A stretch of DNA of 64,000 nt from Paramecium octaurelia. Lineage: Eukaryota; Ciliophora; Oligohymenophorea; Peniculida; Parameciidae. The translations under genes were made by a program, and so were the position numbers. Positions within the stretch are counted from its first letter, which is position 1. Every line of letters starts with the position of its first letter. Shown here piece by piece: positions 50,439 to 60,897 of this stretch. Below the pieces are notes generated by a model. That model was not told the origin of the DNA. It was given only the letters and a program-made list of their open reading frames with translations, and made no database searches. Location of the stretch: contig CAJJDP010000016.1 of the NCBI GenBank assembly GCA_905182995.1, positions 310,001-374,000 on the forward strand, given 5' to 3'.

Positions 50439-51015
50439 ATGAACTAGGATTCTTAATTAAGATCAAGGTTTACCTTTTGGTTGAGTGTCAGCAAAGACTA
50501 AAATATTGACAATTTTAGTGATCAGCTTAAATAAATAGGTAAAGTATAGACATATGCAAGGCTCATTTGGAACAGCTAGAGAATTTTGGTCATACTATTC
50601 TTATATGGTTAAACCTGAGAAGTTGCCTTTGGGAGCACAATTTTTCTTATTCCAAGAACAAATTTAGCCTGTATGGGAAGATCCATAAAACATGAATGGT
50701 GGTAGATTAATACTTAGAGTGAAGAGAGGATTTGAAAATAGAGTGTGGGAAGAATTAATATTGCACTATTTAAGTGATGATAATCCACATTTACAAGGCG
50801 TATGCGGAATAGTAAAATTAATATTTATTTTTAAGATTGCTCACTCTAAAAAAAATTTTATACTAATCTCAATATGGATTAAAGATTAGATCAAATACCC
50901 AAAATTATTAGAAGAATTAACAAAATGGATAACAAATTGTCTAGGACTGTAAAATAAAAAAGACTTTGAATACATTGCTCATCCATAGTAATAACATCAA
51001 GGGGAAACTTAATGA
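50439..51015 (+). CDS. eIF4E-family cap-binding protein, class II-like
   Basis: 176 aa, introns of 22 nt (50533-50554 region) and 24 nt (50812-50835). Conserved segments in order: RFTFWLS, KQIGSFGTAREFWSYYSYM, FLFQEQIQPVWEDPQNMNGGR, VWEELILHYL, ILISIWIKD. The spacing FTFWxS ... IGxF ... FW is that of eIF4E/4E-HP. At the first cap-stacking position the residue appears to be Phe (in NIDNFSDQLKQIG), as expected for class II (4E-HP) rather than Trp; the second stacking Trp is in VWED. It is very short, without N-terminal extension. Expected role: binding of mRNA caps, possibly as a translation repressor. Confidence 0.9.
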
Positions 51016-51286
51016 AAAATATATTTATATATATAAATATTGATATTAATTGATATTTAAATTATTTTATGTGATCAGAATAATTATTGATTGGATAAAT
51101 AGATAAAATGGAAACGTAGCTTAATTACCTGAAAATTGAATAGAACATATCCTGTGATTGCTTGAATATTTGATAATCACGACATTAGGTTGTTCTTCAT
51201 AAATTTGTCCTATTGAAGAACATTTAAATTAATTTAAAATTATAATATAGTATATCTAAGAAGAAGACACAAATTTATTGAATAGT

Positions 51287-51670
51287 TCAACCAGATTTCT
51301 CTTGTAATCTCACTTCTAAGTAAAGCCAACCATCATTATCCTGATTTTGTAAATAAATTTCTTTAAGAGATTTTGAAAATGAATTTGATAATAATTTATT
51401 TCCGCTAATAAATATGAATAGTCCATCTCTAGATGTCATATATTGCGAGTATTGTTATTTAAGTATTATGAATAGTTCTTGAACTGAAATACTGTCTCTA
51501 ATCAACATTTTTTAACTTTTTAAAAGTCTATCAGGAATTTCTTTATGTTAAATGTTTCTTATATCTAACTAAAGGATTGCAGGTATCATTTATCCATGCT
51601 TTTCTATTAGACGAAAAGATAATGATGTTCTTTATTCGTAAGAATTTTATATTTTGTATTAGAATTTCAT
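51287..51670 (-). CDS. ATG8: ATG8/GABARAP-family ubiquitin-like protein
   Basis: Intronless, 127 aa, the family's usual size. It begins MKFQYKIQNSYEQR (compare the MKFxYK...PFExR start of ATG8s), then KHGQMIPAIL (family YPxxIPVIVE), FLV-like strand MLIRDSISVQEL, LFIFISGNKLLSN, and ends DNDGWLYLEVRLQEKSG. The DGFLY motif and a glycine right at the C-terminus are as expected; here Gly is the last residue, so the protein would need no ATG4 cleavage before lipid conjugation. It is clearly divergent. Role: autophagosome or other membrane conjugation. A decayed second copy lies at 59682 on the other strand. Confidence 0.85.
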
Positions 51671-51978
51671 TTACAATTAATTATTATCCTTTGTTAGCAT
51701 TTAAATTATTTTCCATTTAATAATAATAGAATTATTTATAAGGTCATATCGTAATAATTTTATAGAATACATTACATATTCAATTTTTCAGTAACTATAA
51801 TAAATATTACTTAACTAAAACTATTTTTAAAAGCATCAGTCTACTTGCTTTGGCTTAAATATATTAGTAACAATTTTTATTCAGAATTTAAATATAATGT
51901 GGCATGCCAAATGTAATTAATTAAAACTTATTATAAATTATATTAATTTTTATAGTAATATTTTATAAACCAATATTA
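51671..51978. other. Divergent promoter region
   Basis: About 300 bp of A+T-rich DNA between the ATG8-like gene (minus) and the RING gene (plus). Nothing specific recognised. Confidence 0.45.
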
Positions 51979-53230
51979 ATGGTCTTTCTCAAACTCATAT
52001 TTCACACAACCATTGCAATAATATTTATAAGTTGCCCAATCTCAATAAGCTCTTATTATTTATATGACGAAATCTAAACAGATAAATCAGAAGTATAATT
52101 CTGCATAAAATTTAGACAGCCTATGCACTAAAAATACCTTTGACTTATTTAATATTGTATCATTTAGGAGTTATTTATATTTGGGTTACCTTAATTTGGC
52201 ATGCCTATTTGGGAACTGGAGATAATTTACGAAACTTACTATTCAATATATGGCAAAATCATTACAAAGTCTCTTACCCTATTATACTATTAAATGAGGT
52301 AGTGTTATTTTTAGTAATCCAACTAGATTTTTAGTTTCATTATTGCTCTATATGGAACTTTCGATACAAACCTTTAAAAATACACAGCTACCCAATTATT
52401 ATATTATGCATCAGCATTTTTTGTTTGCAATCATGTTTATTCATTCTATTCGAGAAATATAATCAGAAGGAACGATGTGCATTAACTTCCCCCTTGTGAC
52501 AGAAGATTATTTTTAACATATGAGTACCTTTTTTATTTTTAAACACTGATCATTTTTGTGTGTAAATATTCATATTTGAAATCTTAGGTTTTTATTATTC
52601 TATCAAGTTTGATAACTTACAGAGGGAAATCAAGCCTTTCATTAAGTTTCTCATAAATTAGTTAATGTTTCATGTCTTCGAGATTACTAAGATTTACCTT
52701 GTAATAAATCTATTTGTCTTAATTTAATTCCTACAAGTAATTATAGATGGTATCTAATTGGTTATTGACTATGAGTAAATTTCATACTTAATTGCTGGTG
52801 TAACTGTAGCAAGCATTGTCATCGCCTTCATCTATAACCTTCATATATTAGTAAACATTTACATATTATCGAGGGGCAATATTATTTATAATTAAGGAAT
52901 TGTAGAGATGGGAGATTTTTTAATGACAATCCTCAAGTTTAAGTTACCAACTTGAGAGAAGAGGATTTAGAAAAGTTAGAAATTAAGTCCTTTAATTCTT
53001 AATTGGAAGTGTAATAAAAACGAAACTAAGCTGTAGATTTAGCCTAATTGGAAGAACAGAATAATAACACAATTTAATGTCCCATTTGCGGTGATGATAT
53101 CCAAAAAAAATAGAAAATTATATTACTGGAATGCTAGCATATATTTCATTCTGACTGTCTAATAAGATGGTTGAAAATCAAAAATTCTTGTCCCTACTGT
53201 AGGAGATCGGCAGTAAAATGTTAATAATGA
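51979..53230 (+). CDS. Multi-pass membrane RING-H2 E3 ubiquitin ligase
   Basis: 383 aa, four introns (23, 28, 26, 23 nt); with these the coding length closes. The first 280 residues contain several hydrophobic helices (LIFHTTIAIIFIS, ILYHLGVIYIWVTL, SIVIAFIYNLHI). The C-terminus is a RING-H2 finger: CPICGDDI, then LLECQHIFHSDCLIRWL, then CPYCRR, with the order C-C-C-H-H-C-C-C of RING-H2. Family role: transfer of ubiquitin to membrane substrates, often in ER-associated or endosomal turnover. The topology with the RING in the cytosol is inferred. The 28-nt intron (about 52295-52322) restores a long continuous frame; without it a TGA interrupts. Confidence 0.9.
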
Positions 53231-54081
53231 TTTTATAGATATATTTAATTATATATTTATGTCTCGTAAAAATGTATGATACTATTTCACAATTTATATT
53301 AAACATTTAATTATATATTAAATTTCTTAGAAATTAATTTAATTTTTATATTTCTTTTGGGATTGATAAGCTACAATGTAGTAGAGAAAAGTTGCTAAAA
53401 CAAAAAAGGGCTACTTTTGTGATTAAAAAGGAATAAGTCCATACTAAAAGCTAATAATGCAATAACATTTGAAAATCTTGAAAGACTTATGTCTACATAA
53501 TTATATTAAGTAATATCATTATGAATTTTTTCAATAAACAATATGGATGGATTTCAAAAATTAAATTTTATATCAGCAAAACTATATTGTATATATTTGG
53601 ATAATGTAATAATTTTTCACAAAACTGTAACTTTAATTTATTAAATTTGCTCTTAAGAATAATTAACATTTGAAAATAGTTTATTCTTTAATCTTAATCT
53701 TTTTATAGCATTAAGTACATATAAATAACATTTTTTATTATTTTAATCAAAAAAGTATTGCAATTTATTAATTATTAGTATTTTTAATTATTAATGAAAC
53801 ATAATTCAAAATTACTATCAATCAATAATTTATCCTTTAAATTATTATCTAAATAATTTGAATACCAGATGTTTATGATCAGGTTGAGAAATATAATATT
53901 ATTCATGATTTTGAGTATTATCTTTTTTTCTCATTATTTATTAGTATTATATGCATCATTCAAAAAAAGAAATAGTAAAATTAATATATTAATATAAAAC
54001 AGAAAGAACAATTAAAAAATAAAAAGTGCCATTTTTAAGGATAAAGTTATTTTTTTATATTGATAAATAAATTAATCGTCT
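53231..54081. other. 850-bp interval, weak ORF only
   Basis: A + strand frame from ATG 53376 starts credibly (MQQRKVAKTKKGYFCDQKG, about 55 residues of mixed composition) but then dissolves into Ile/Asn/Tyr/Leu codons typical of noncoding AT-rich DNA. It may be a gene remnant. The rest shows nothing. Confidence 0.35.
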
Positions 54082-54702
54082 TCATTGTGAAGGATCATTC
54101 TAAAATTATTAGTATTACTCATTCAAAGTTTTAACAATGTTCAGTAAGGTTTCATTTTGTGAACTTTATGCCTCATCTTCTTAATACAGAGTATACTTTC
54201 CAAAATATTGAGCTAGTTAGGAATAGTGGGCTTCCTCAAGACTAATAACCTTTAATTTATGTGGTTTTACTTTATTTTAGCAGTCTGAAAATTGGTTTTT
54301 AGATCACTGCACTCAGATTTGTGTTTGAGCTTTTCGATTTTGCCAGATTACTTGTGAACAACTATCATGTAGGTTTCAATCTCTTAAAAAATTCTTTTAT
54401 CTCTTGTTCGTTTTTTTCCTATTCTTCCTTCGTTTTGGTACACCTAGACAATAGCTTTTGCAGTTGAATATTTAATTCCATGGTTTTGAGCTATCTGAAA
54501 TTAAAATGATTTTACTTATCTTAGTGGCTACCCCATGTTGCATGCTTAATCTATAATTTGCTGTCTAATATTCTCGTCAACCTTTTGATAATGTGAGGGT
54601 CGATTATTTTTTCTGGAATTATTCATAAATATCAAATTACTTATACTTTTCAAAACTATTTTGAAAATCTAAGTTTTCTTCACTCTTGATAGCGTTGTTC
54701 AT
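54082..54702 (-). CDS. Helix-turn-helix protein (182 aa)
   Basis: Four exons; introns of 28, 21 and 23 nt. The N-terminal half contains a homeodomain-like HTH: ENIRQQIIDQACNMGQPLRQIAQ, turn NHGIKYSTAKAIVQVYQ, then EGRIGKKRTRDK. The pattern (bulky residue, xxIAxxxGIxYSTAKxIV, basic GRxxKK) resembles the HTH of transposase-derived and small nuclear proteins widespread in ciliates. The C-terminus is Gln-rich with a short helix. A DNA-binding role is likely; whether it derives from a mobile element cannot be judged without a search. Confidence 0.75.
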
Positions 54703-55186
54703 AAGTGTGATAATTTATTAATAATTATTAATTGGCGAAAATTTTAAATTTAAGAAGGAATTAACTATCTCGAGGTATCATTATTTTAAGAAATTAAATA
54801 AATATTATTTTAAGTCATTAAATTAAAATATATCAGAATAATTATCAATCTTGCATTCGATTAACCTAACTAGAAAGGATATTAAGTTCTAAATGTAAAA
54901 TAGTAAATCAAATTTTGGCATTTATTTTTATTACTAAAAAGATGTATCAAATATAATATTTATTTAATTAGTGTGACATTATGTCGGTATTCTTGAGGTT
55001 TGACTAAAAAGTATATATGAATCCTGTCTGAAATTCACAAGGGAAGAATCAAAATATGAAGACTACTTAAAAACTGGTTTGTAAATTAATTATTATGAAT
55101 ATAATATCTTTGTTAAATTTTATATTATGTTTATTTCTTATATTAAGCTTTAAATATAAATATACTTAAATAAATTTGTTAATAAA
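54703..55186. other. Divergent intergenic region
   Basis: About 480 bp, A+T-rich with a slightly richer patch near 55000-55070. No open frame of interest. Likely promoters for both flanking genes. Confidence 0.45.
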
Positions 55187-56008
55187 ATGAATCCAAATAC
55201 ACCCTTCAACGAAAGATTTGCTAAAATCTCTGAAAAGCTCAACTCAATCTAATTATAACATGATTCATCCAAAGCCCACAGAATTGACAATATTTGTGGC
55301 AGAATCACAGGTGTCGAAGAGAGAATGCAAGACACAATTACCTCATACAATAGGAAACTTGTAAATACTGTATCAATAACATAATAGCACGCACTGAAAG
55401 ATGAAATAGTTCGTCTTCAAAAATAAATCGAAGAGGAAAACAATGCCTTCGAGACTTAATTTGAACAGAGAGTGAGGGAAATTGCTGCTTTCGAAAGTAG
55501 AATCACAACTAAACTCGAATAAGAAATTGCTTTAAGAAAGGATGGAAATCTCAAATTAGCAGGATATTTAGATGAAAAAGTATTAATAATCATTCCACAT
55601 AGGTTGTCTATTTGAAGTCAGATATCTAAACTGAAGGGAAAATTAGATAAGAGCAAATCGAAAATATCACGACATCTTTGGAAAATGATCTACCTAAGTT
55701 ATATGACATGGTTAAAACAGAAGGATAAGACAGGGAAGACAGCGATAACGGTACTTTGAGAAGAGCTGGAGATGAAATTAAACGATTGAATGAGGGATTG
55801 GGTAACTAGAAAAAATTAAGGTACTGATTGAATAAATTAATTCAGAGAGGAATCAGAAGCAGCAATCTTTGAAATGCTGAAAGACCTTGTTTCCAGAGTC
55901 AAGAGCGAAATCGAAGAAGAAAAAAAATTAAGGGAAGAATCTCAAGAATCTCTCTTAGGACTTTTAGAAGATGCATGCAATAAAATTTATAGAGCAGCTA
56001 AAGATTGA
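55187..56008 (+). CDS. SF-assemblin / beta-giardin family protein
   Basis: 257 aa, introns of 23 and 25 nt. It begins MNPNTPFNERFAKISEKL, and is then one continuous alpha-helical rod with four-heptad periodicity (RITGVEERMQDTITSYN, LEQEIALRKDGNLKLAG) ending ACNKIYRAAKD. Length, Pro-containing non-helical head and rod composition are those of SF-assemblins, which form the striated rootlets (kinetodesmal-type fibres) attached to basal bodies. Paramecium has many paralogues. Striated-fibre assembly next to basal bodies is the expected role. Confidence 0.9.
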
Positions 56009-56473
56009 GTATTTTGAGATATAAGTATAGACACATTCATATATAATTATAATATTGATTGGAGCAGATCCAAATTAAATAATTAGGTTTCTAAACTTAA
56101 TTCTCTTTCAAATTAATCCTTTGTTAATCTATTGGTTTCATTAGAAATATCATAGAATGCTTGGGAAATTAAAAAAATTGGATACTATTTCTCACTTTTT
56201 ATAAATGGCCTCATAGACGATTTGTAAGGTAATTTAGTTTAATTATGAAATATAGATACTATTATAACAAATAATGGTTATTTTGTCAATCTTAGAATTC
56301 AACTATGAGAAATGTGAATAGAATGGATTCATATGATAAATAAAATAGTAAGACTATGATTGAGGATGAATAGAGAAGCAGAAGTATTTTGTTTATATGA
56401 ATAAAATGCTAATTTGAGTCATTTAATATATTTTTAAATATCCTTATATTTATTTTTTAAATTTTTTCTAAAA
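56009..56473. other. Intergenic region
   Basis: About 465 bp between two same-strand genes, A+T-rich, no supported ORF on either strand. Nothing recognised. Confidence 0.45.
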
Positions 56474-57156
56474 ATGAAGCACAATTAACAACTCCCTAAT
56501 GCCCATTTAAGAAAACACTGGACAAGATTTGTAAAGACATTTTACAATCAACCAGCTGCCAAGAGAAGAAGATAATAAAGAAGATAAGCTAATGCATTAA
56601 GTAATTAATCATGTTCTAAATCCTTAATAGGAGCTTCTCCAAGACCAGTTGAATTACTTAGACCAGTCGTAAGAGGATAAACAATCAAATACAACGGAGT
56701 ATAGAAATTGGGAAGAGGATTCTCATTGATTGAATTGAAGGAAGCAGGTCTTAATGCTTAATTCGCCAGAACTGTCGGAATTGCAGTTGATCACAGAAGA
56801 AGAAACAATAACTAAGAAGAATTGGCAGTTAATGTTAAGAGAATCAAGGCTTATTTGTCTAAATTAGTGTTATTCCCAAGAGTAGCTGGCAAACCAAAGA
56901 ATGGAGTTGTTAGAGACTCAGCTAATGAAGTTGTAGCTCAACCAGTCACATAGAATACTAATCCAGAAGTATCTATTATATCAATACATTTCAGGTCATC
57001 ACATTCTAAAGAACTCCAAAGAGAGAGAAAGCCACAGTAATCTCAAAAGAATTAAGAGCTAAGAGTGTTTACAGAAAATTAAGATAAGAATGGTATAATG
57101 CTAAATTCGTGGGAGTCAAGGAAAAGAGAAAGCAAGCTAAAGAAACCAAGAAATGA
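56474..57156 (+). CDS. RPL13: Large-subunit ribosomal protein eL13
   Basis: 208 aa, the family's usual size; introns of 30 and 26 nt. Conserved features: MKHNQQLPNAHLRKHW start, RFVKTFYNQPAAKRRR, RPVVRGQTIKYN, LGRGFSLIELKEAGL, FARTVGIAVDHRRRN, and a basic C-terminal tail. This is cytosolic ribosomal protein eL13, which binds 28S/5.8S rRNA. G+C is higher than in neighbours, as expected of a highly expressed gene. The first intron is placed so that the ASPRPVELLRP segment joins in frame. Confidence 0.96.
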
Positions 57157-57210
57157 GTAGAGATAATAAAGTGTACATTTACAATAAAATATTTAAAATA
57201 ATCAATTAAA

Positions 57211-58870
57211 ATGCTATACGAGTTTGAAACCACTCTCTTTTAGGTTGAACACTTAGAAAATTTTCCAAGTCTAAAAGAATAGCCCTTTCTTTATAAATAA
57301 AGAGCAAGAACCTTATTGCAATAATTATTACAAAAAACATTAGATCCTTTGCAATTAGCAATCATCCATTACCAATTAGGAGTAAATTTTCTAAATTGTA
57401 AAGAAAATGAAGAATGTAATTTTGCTTTTTCTATTCAATCTAGCTAGAAAGAATATGGCAAAATCGCTATAACTCTTTTCATAGATTGAAGACATAGAAA
57501 ATTACTTGACTTATATTTAATCCATCTACAATCATTTAGGATTCTTGGCAATTAATTTAGACGATAATGAAACTGGATTAGCCATATTGGCAAAAGCTGA
57601 ACGATTAGGAGAATACTTAATAACTAAATAAGACTGTGAAAAGAGACCCTTAAAAATACAAGGAGGATTTGAAAAAGCCTAAGAATTTTACACAATCACC
57701 TTGATTTAGATTGCTTAAGCACGTCCTACAAGTAAAATCAAAGAAAAAGTATAAATAAATTAATGAATTTAGGTAGCTTTTCATTGTGGATAGACAATGA
57801 TAAGATAACTCAAATCTAAAACTTATGAATTAAGAGATTTGATTCTCAACTGCATATCTTTATCTGATTATTATTCAGGTTTATAGAACTTCGCCTAGGC
57901 TTTTTATCTGCTTTTAGTTGGTGAAGCAGTCATTCCAGAAGGAAAAAGAAAAAAACTGTATTCATCTATTAAAATCCTAGTCGAGCCACTTTACAAATGG
58001 CTTAAGGGAGAGTAATAGGAGGCATGATGTCATATTGTATTGATTGTATTAAGAGCAATTAATAGAATGACCCTACTCTTCCTAAACTATTTAATAAATA
58101 TAGCATTACATTTGAGGATGTTAATGTGAAATAATTAGTATTGTTAACTTTGTTTACTTTAGGTATTTTAACCAAGTAAAACATTTGATGAAATAAAGTC
58201 CTAATTTAGACAGGCTAATACTTTATACAAAAAAGCCATGTCTCTATTTGTATTAGATGGTTTTGTTACAGAACATATCCAAATACTTAGTGATATTTCC
58301 ACTATGTATAGAGTTATTACATTTCTTGAACCCGACCCCAATAATGTTATTTCCTATTTAGAAAAAAGATTAGACCTATTACTTCCTGTATTTAATTCCA
58401 TAAATCCAAAAGCTTATTAAGAAATTTATGAAAAATTATTGGTTGATGTTGCAGAAATCAATAATGAATTATATGAATTCATTGTGAAATTTAATGAGAT
58501 TGATGATATTTAGGGGGGTAAAAGTAAAAAATTAACTGAAAAAATGAATAAAGCTTGTCTCAATGCTATTCAATATTATGAAAAAATAGTTGAATAATTG
58601 AAATTGCTTGAAGACAATTAAAGAGACTAAGCATATTACTTATCTATTATTAGGGCTTATTTAAATATTGCTAAGGCATAGTCTAATTACTTTTCGAAAG
58701 ACAAAAAAATTAAAGTTACTTACTTAGCCAATTCTTTAAATTAATATAAATAGTTGGCCGAATTTATCAACTAATAAAATTAACAAAATCAATTTTAAGC
58801 TGAGTTATAAATGTGTGAGGAAATGATTTACATTTTACCATCGAGGATTGATAGAATTAATTAATTGTGA
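57211..58870 (+). CDS. KIFBP: KIF-binding protein (KIFBP/KBP)
   Basis: 519 aa, introns of 28, 24, 23 and 25 nt. TPR-like helical repeats run throughout. Family landmarks: YNHLGFLAINLDDNETGLAILAKAE, GFEKAQEFYTITLIQIA, LSDYYSGLQNFAQAFYLL, and the C-terminal block KAMSLFVLDGFVTEHIQIL, YRVITFLEPD, INPKAYQEIYEKLL, which parallels the DGYVTDHIE...LNPQYY block of animal KIFBP. In animals it binds and inhibits certain kinesin motor heads. The 23-nt intron near 57960 was chosen over a 44-nt alternative because it gives continuous protein. A ciliate copy suggests control of kinesin transport along microtubules. Confidence 0.88.
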
Positions 58871-58938
58871 GTTTGTGTTAATTAAAAATAGTAAAATCTA
58901 AATGATAAATTAAATGATATATTATTTCTCTCTATATC

Positions 58939-59103
58939 TCAATAATTATACGATCTTATCAAACCCCAAAGAATTAAACTTAAACCTATTGCATATATCA
59001 ATTTAGTTTCAAACGGGCTCAAATTAATAGTACTAGGCCTTCCTACAGGTTAATAAGCAAATGAGTTTGCTCCTCCTGGATATTGATACTCAGAACTAAT
59101 CAT
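58939..59103 (-). CDS. Small one-TM protein (54 aa)
   Basis: Intronless. Starts MISSEYQYPGGANSF, then FETKLIYAIGLSLILWGLI, one hydrophobic helix, ending in a short basic/aromatic tail. Size and shape are those of supernumerary subunits of mitochondrial respiratory complexes, but no specific family is recognised. The 3' end lies 68 bp from the KIFBP stop, tail-to-tail. Confidence 0.65.
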
Positions 59104-59681
59104 TTATTTAATATTAATTTTTATATAAATAAAGTAATCTATAATTTTATTACTTGATAATTATTGGTTAAATCTAAATTTTTCATTAATGTCCATATTT
59201 AATTGTCTATTTTATACCATAATAGAGGATTAAGCATTTTAATATACTAAATTTTTATCTTTTTACAAATATTATTTATTGTATAAAAGAATAAATTCAA
59301 TCTTAAAAATTTGTTTTATTAAGTTATTAAAGAATCCAGACTTATGGATTTAAAATAATTTAAATTAAAACAATAGTAATAATATTCTTTTATGATTATT
59401 TTTATTTATAACTTTATATTTCTATCTTTATTGAGTTCCATAGGCTTTATTTTGAGTAATTAAATGATGAAATCAATATATATTTGTAATATGTAAAAAT
59501 GAAGGTTATAATTAAAGTATTTTACAATTATGTTATTTAAGTAATACTTTTTATAATTACTGAATAATTGAATTATATAATTTATTATATATAATTATTA
59601 TGTTATGACTTGATAGATAATTCTATTATTAAAATTGAAAATAATTGACAAATGATAATTAGGAATAATTAGAAAAATAAA
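59104..59681. other. AT-rich interval upstream of the ATG8 relic
   Basis: Very A+T-rich sequence with no supported gene on either strand. Confidence 0.45.
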
Positions 59682-60045
59682 ATGAAATATTCCAATATCA
59701 AATACAAATGTCGTACAAAGAAAGATAACAAGAATCCCTTATCTAGTTGAAAAACATGGATAAATGGTACCTATAATGAGTGAATTGGATAAGAAATAAT
59801 CTTTAAAGATAATGGATAAAAATTTTAAATTTATGATTCATGAATAAATTTAAGTTAAAGATCAATTCTATAGACTTAAATAACGATACTCACTATATTT
59901 ATCTTCTACTGATAGGCATTCTTATTTTTTGTTTCAAATAAATCATTGGCAGGTAATCCATATTCAAAAACTCTTAAAAAAACTTATTAATAATAAAAAG
60001 AATAATGATGGGTGGCTTTATTTAATAATGAAAATTTCGTAAATT
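59682..60045 (+). pseudogene. Decayed second copy of the ATG8-family gene
   Basis: Pieces in different frames align in order with the intact gene at 51287-51670: QYQIQMSYKERQ (intact: QYKIQNSYEQR), VEKHGQMVPIMSELD (IEKHGQMIPAILQLD), IQVKDQFYRLKQRYSLYLSS (ISVQELFIILKQQYSQYMTS), and NNDGWLYL (DNDGWLYL). At least three frameshifts and in-frame TGAs separate them and no GT...AG intron repairs them. It is on the opposite strand, 8 kb away. The relation is direct from the sequence; whether any product is made is unknown but unlikely. Confidence 0.8.
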
Positions 60046-60897
60046 TTATGTCCTCTCTTATATATCATATATATTATATAATTTAACTAAATTTAAATGC
60101 TCTTCGCTATGAGAAACTGGTGAGCAATATCCTAAAGTCTAGATTATCAAATATCCAAGCCACCAATCTTCTAATAAATTTTCAGGTAAATTATCTTATT
60201 TTTCCATTCATTTAAATTTCCCTATCAATAATTACTCTCATCACATAGTAATATTTTAAATATTCATTAAGATCAATATTTATATAACAATATGTATTTC
60301 ATTTGTTTTAAATAAGTATATTTATCATTTTTTTAGTAATTTTTTATAGAATCCAGATAATATGATTATTTAAATGTTATAATTTAAAACTATAGATTCC
60401 ATAAAAGTATCTTTGTCTATTTCTTATAATGGATTAAGATAATATATATGCATCATCTATTGTTAAATAACTTAGTTCTCCATAAGAACTAAACTATTTA
60501 TTTGGATTTTTTTTGATTTCCATATGTTATTTCAGTTATTTTAAACGGGTTAAGAAAGTAATAACTATTGCAATCTGGTATTATATTAGTTAAATTTTGA
60601 CATTGATCATTCATTATTGAGACTTCTTGACTACAACTGAAAGTAGTTCTTCCAGATTAATAGTATCATTTTATAGTTACAAAGATGATGAGGATATGGA
60701 TGATAAACTGAATATCTTTAGTAGTATTATTTTATTTATTCTATATTTGATCCAAAGTTAATAGGTGAAATCCATGATGGTAAATAATAGCCTTTCTAGC
60801 TTACTTTATAAGTTGACGAACAAAATTTTAATAAATGTATACATGATATTCTTATAGTTAATTAGTTAATTTGCTGTTGTAATCATTAATTAATAAA
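60046..60897 (-). pseudogene. Relic coding sequence, possibly kinase-like
   Basis: The minus strand between the ATG8 relic and the next gene has coding-like fragments in different frames: YGELSYLTIDDAYILSQSI (about 60430-60485), and PENLLEDWWLGYLIIQTLG (about 60130-60186). The second resembles the D-x-W-x-LG helix-F region of a protein kinase. TGAs and frame changes separate them and no normal intron set joins them. I treat it as decayed; a diverged real gene with unusual introns is the alternative. Confidence 0.3.

Noticed and set aside
58015-58058. A 44-nt intron in KIFBP
   Set aside because: A 23-nt intron slightly upstream gives the same frame with normal length and better protein continuity.
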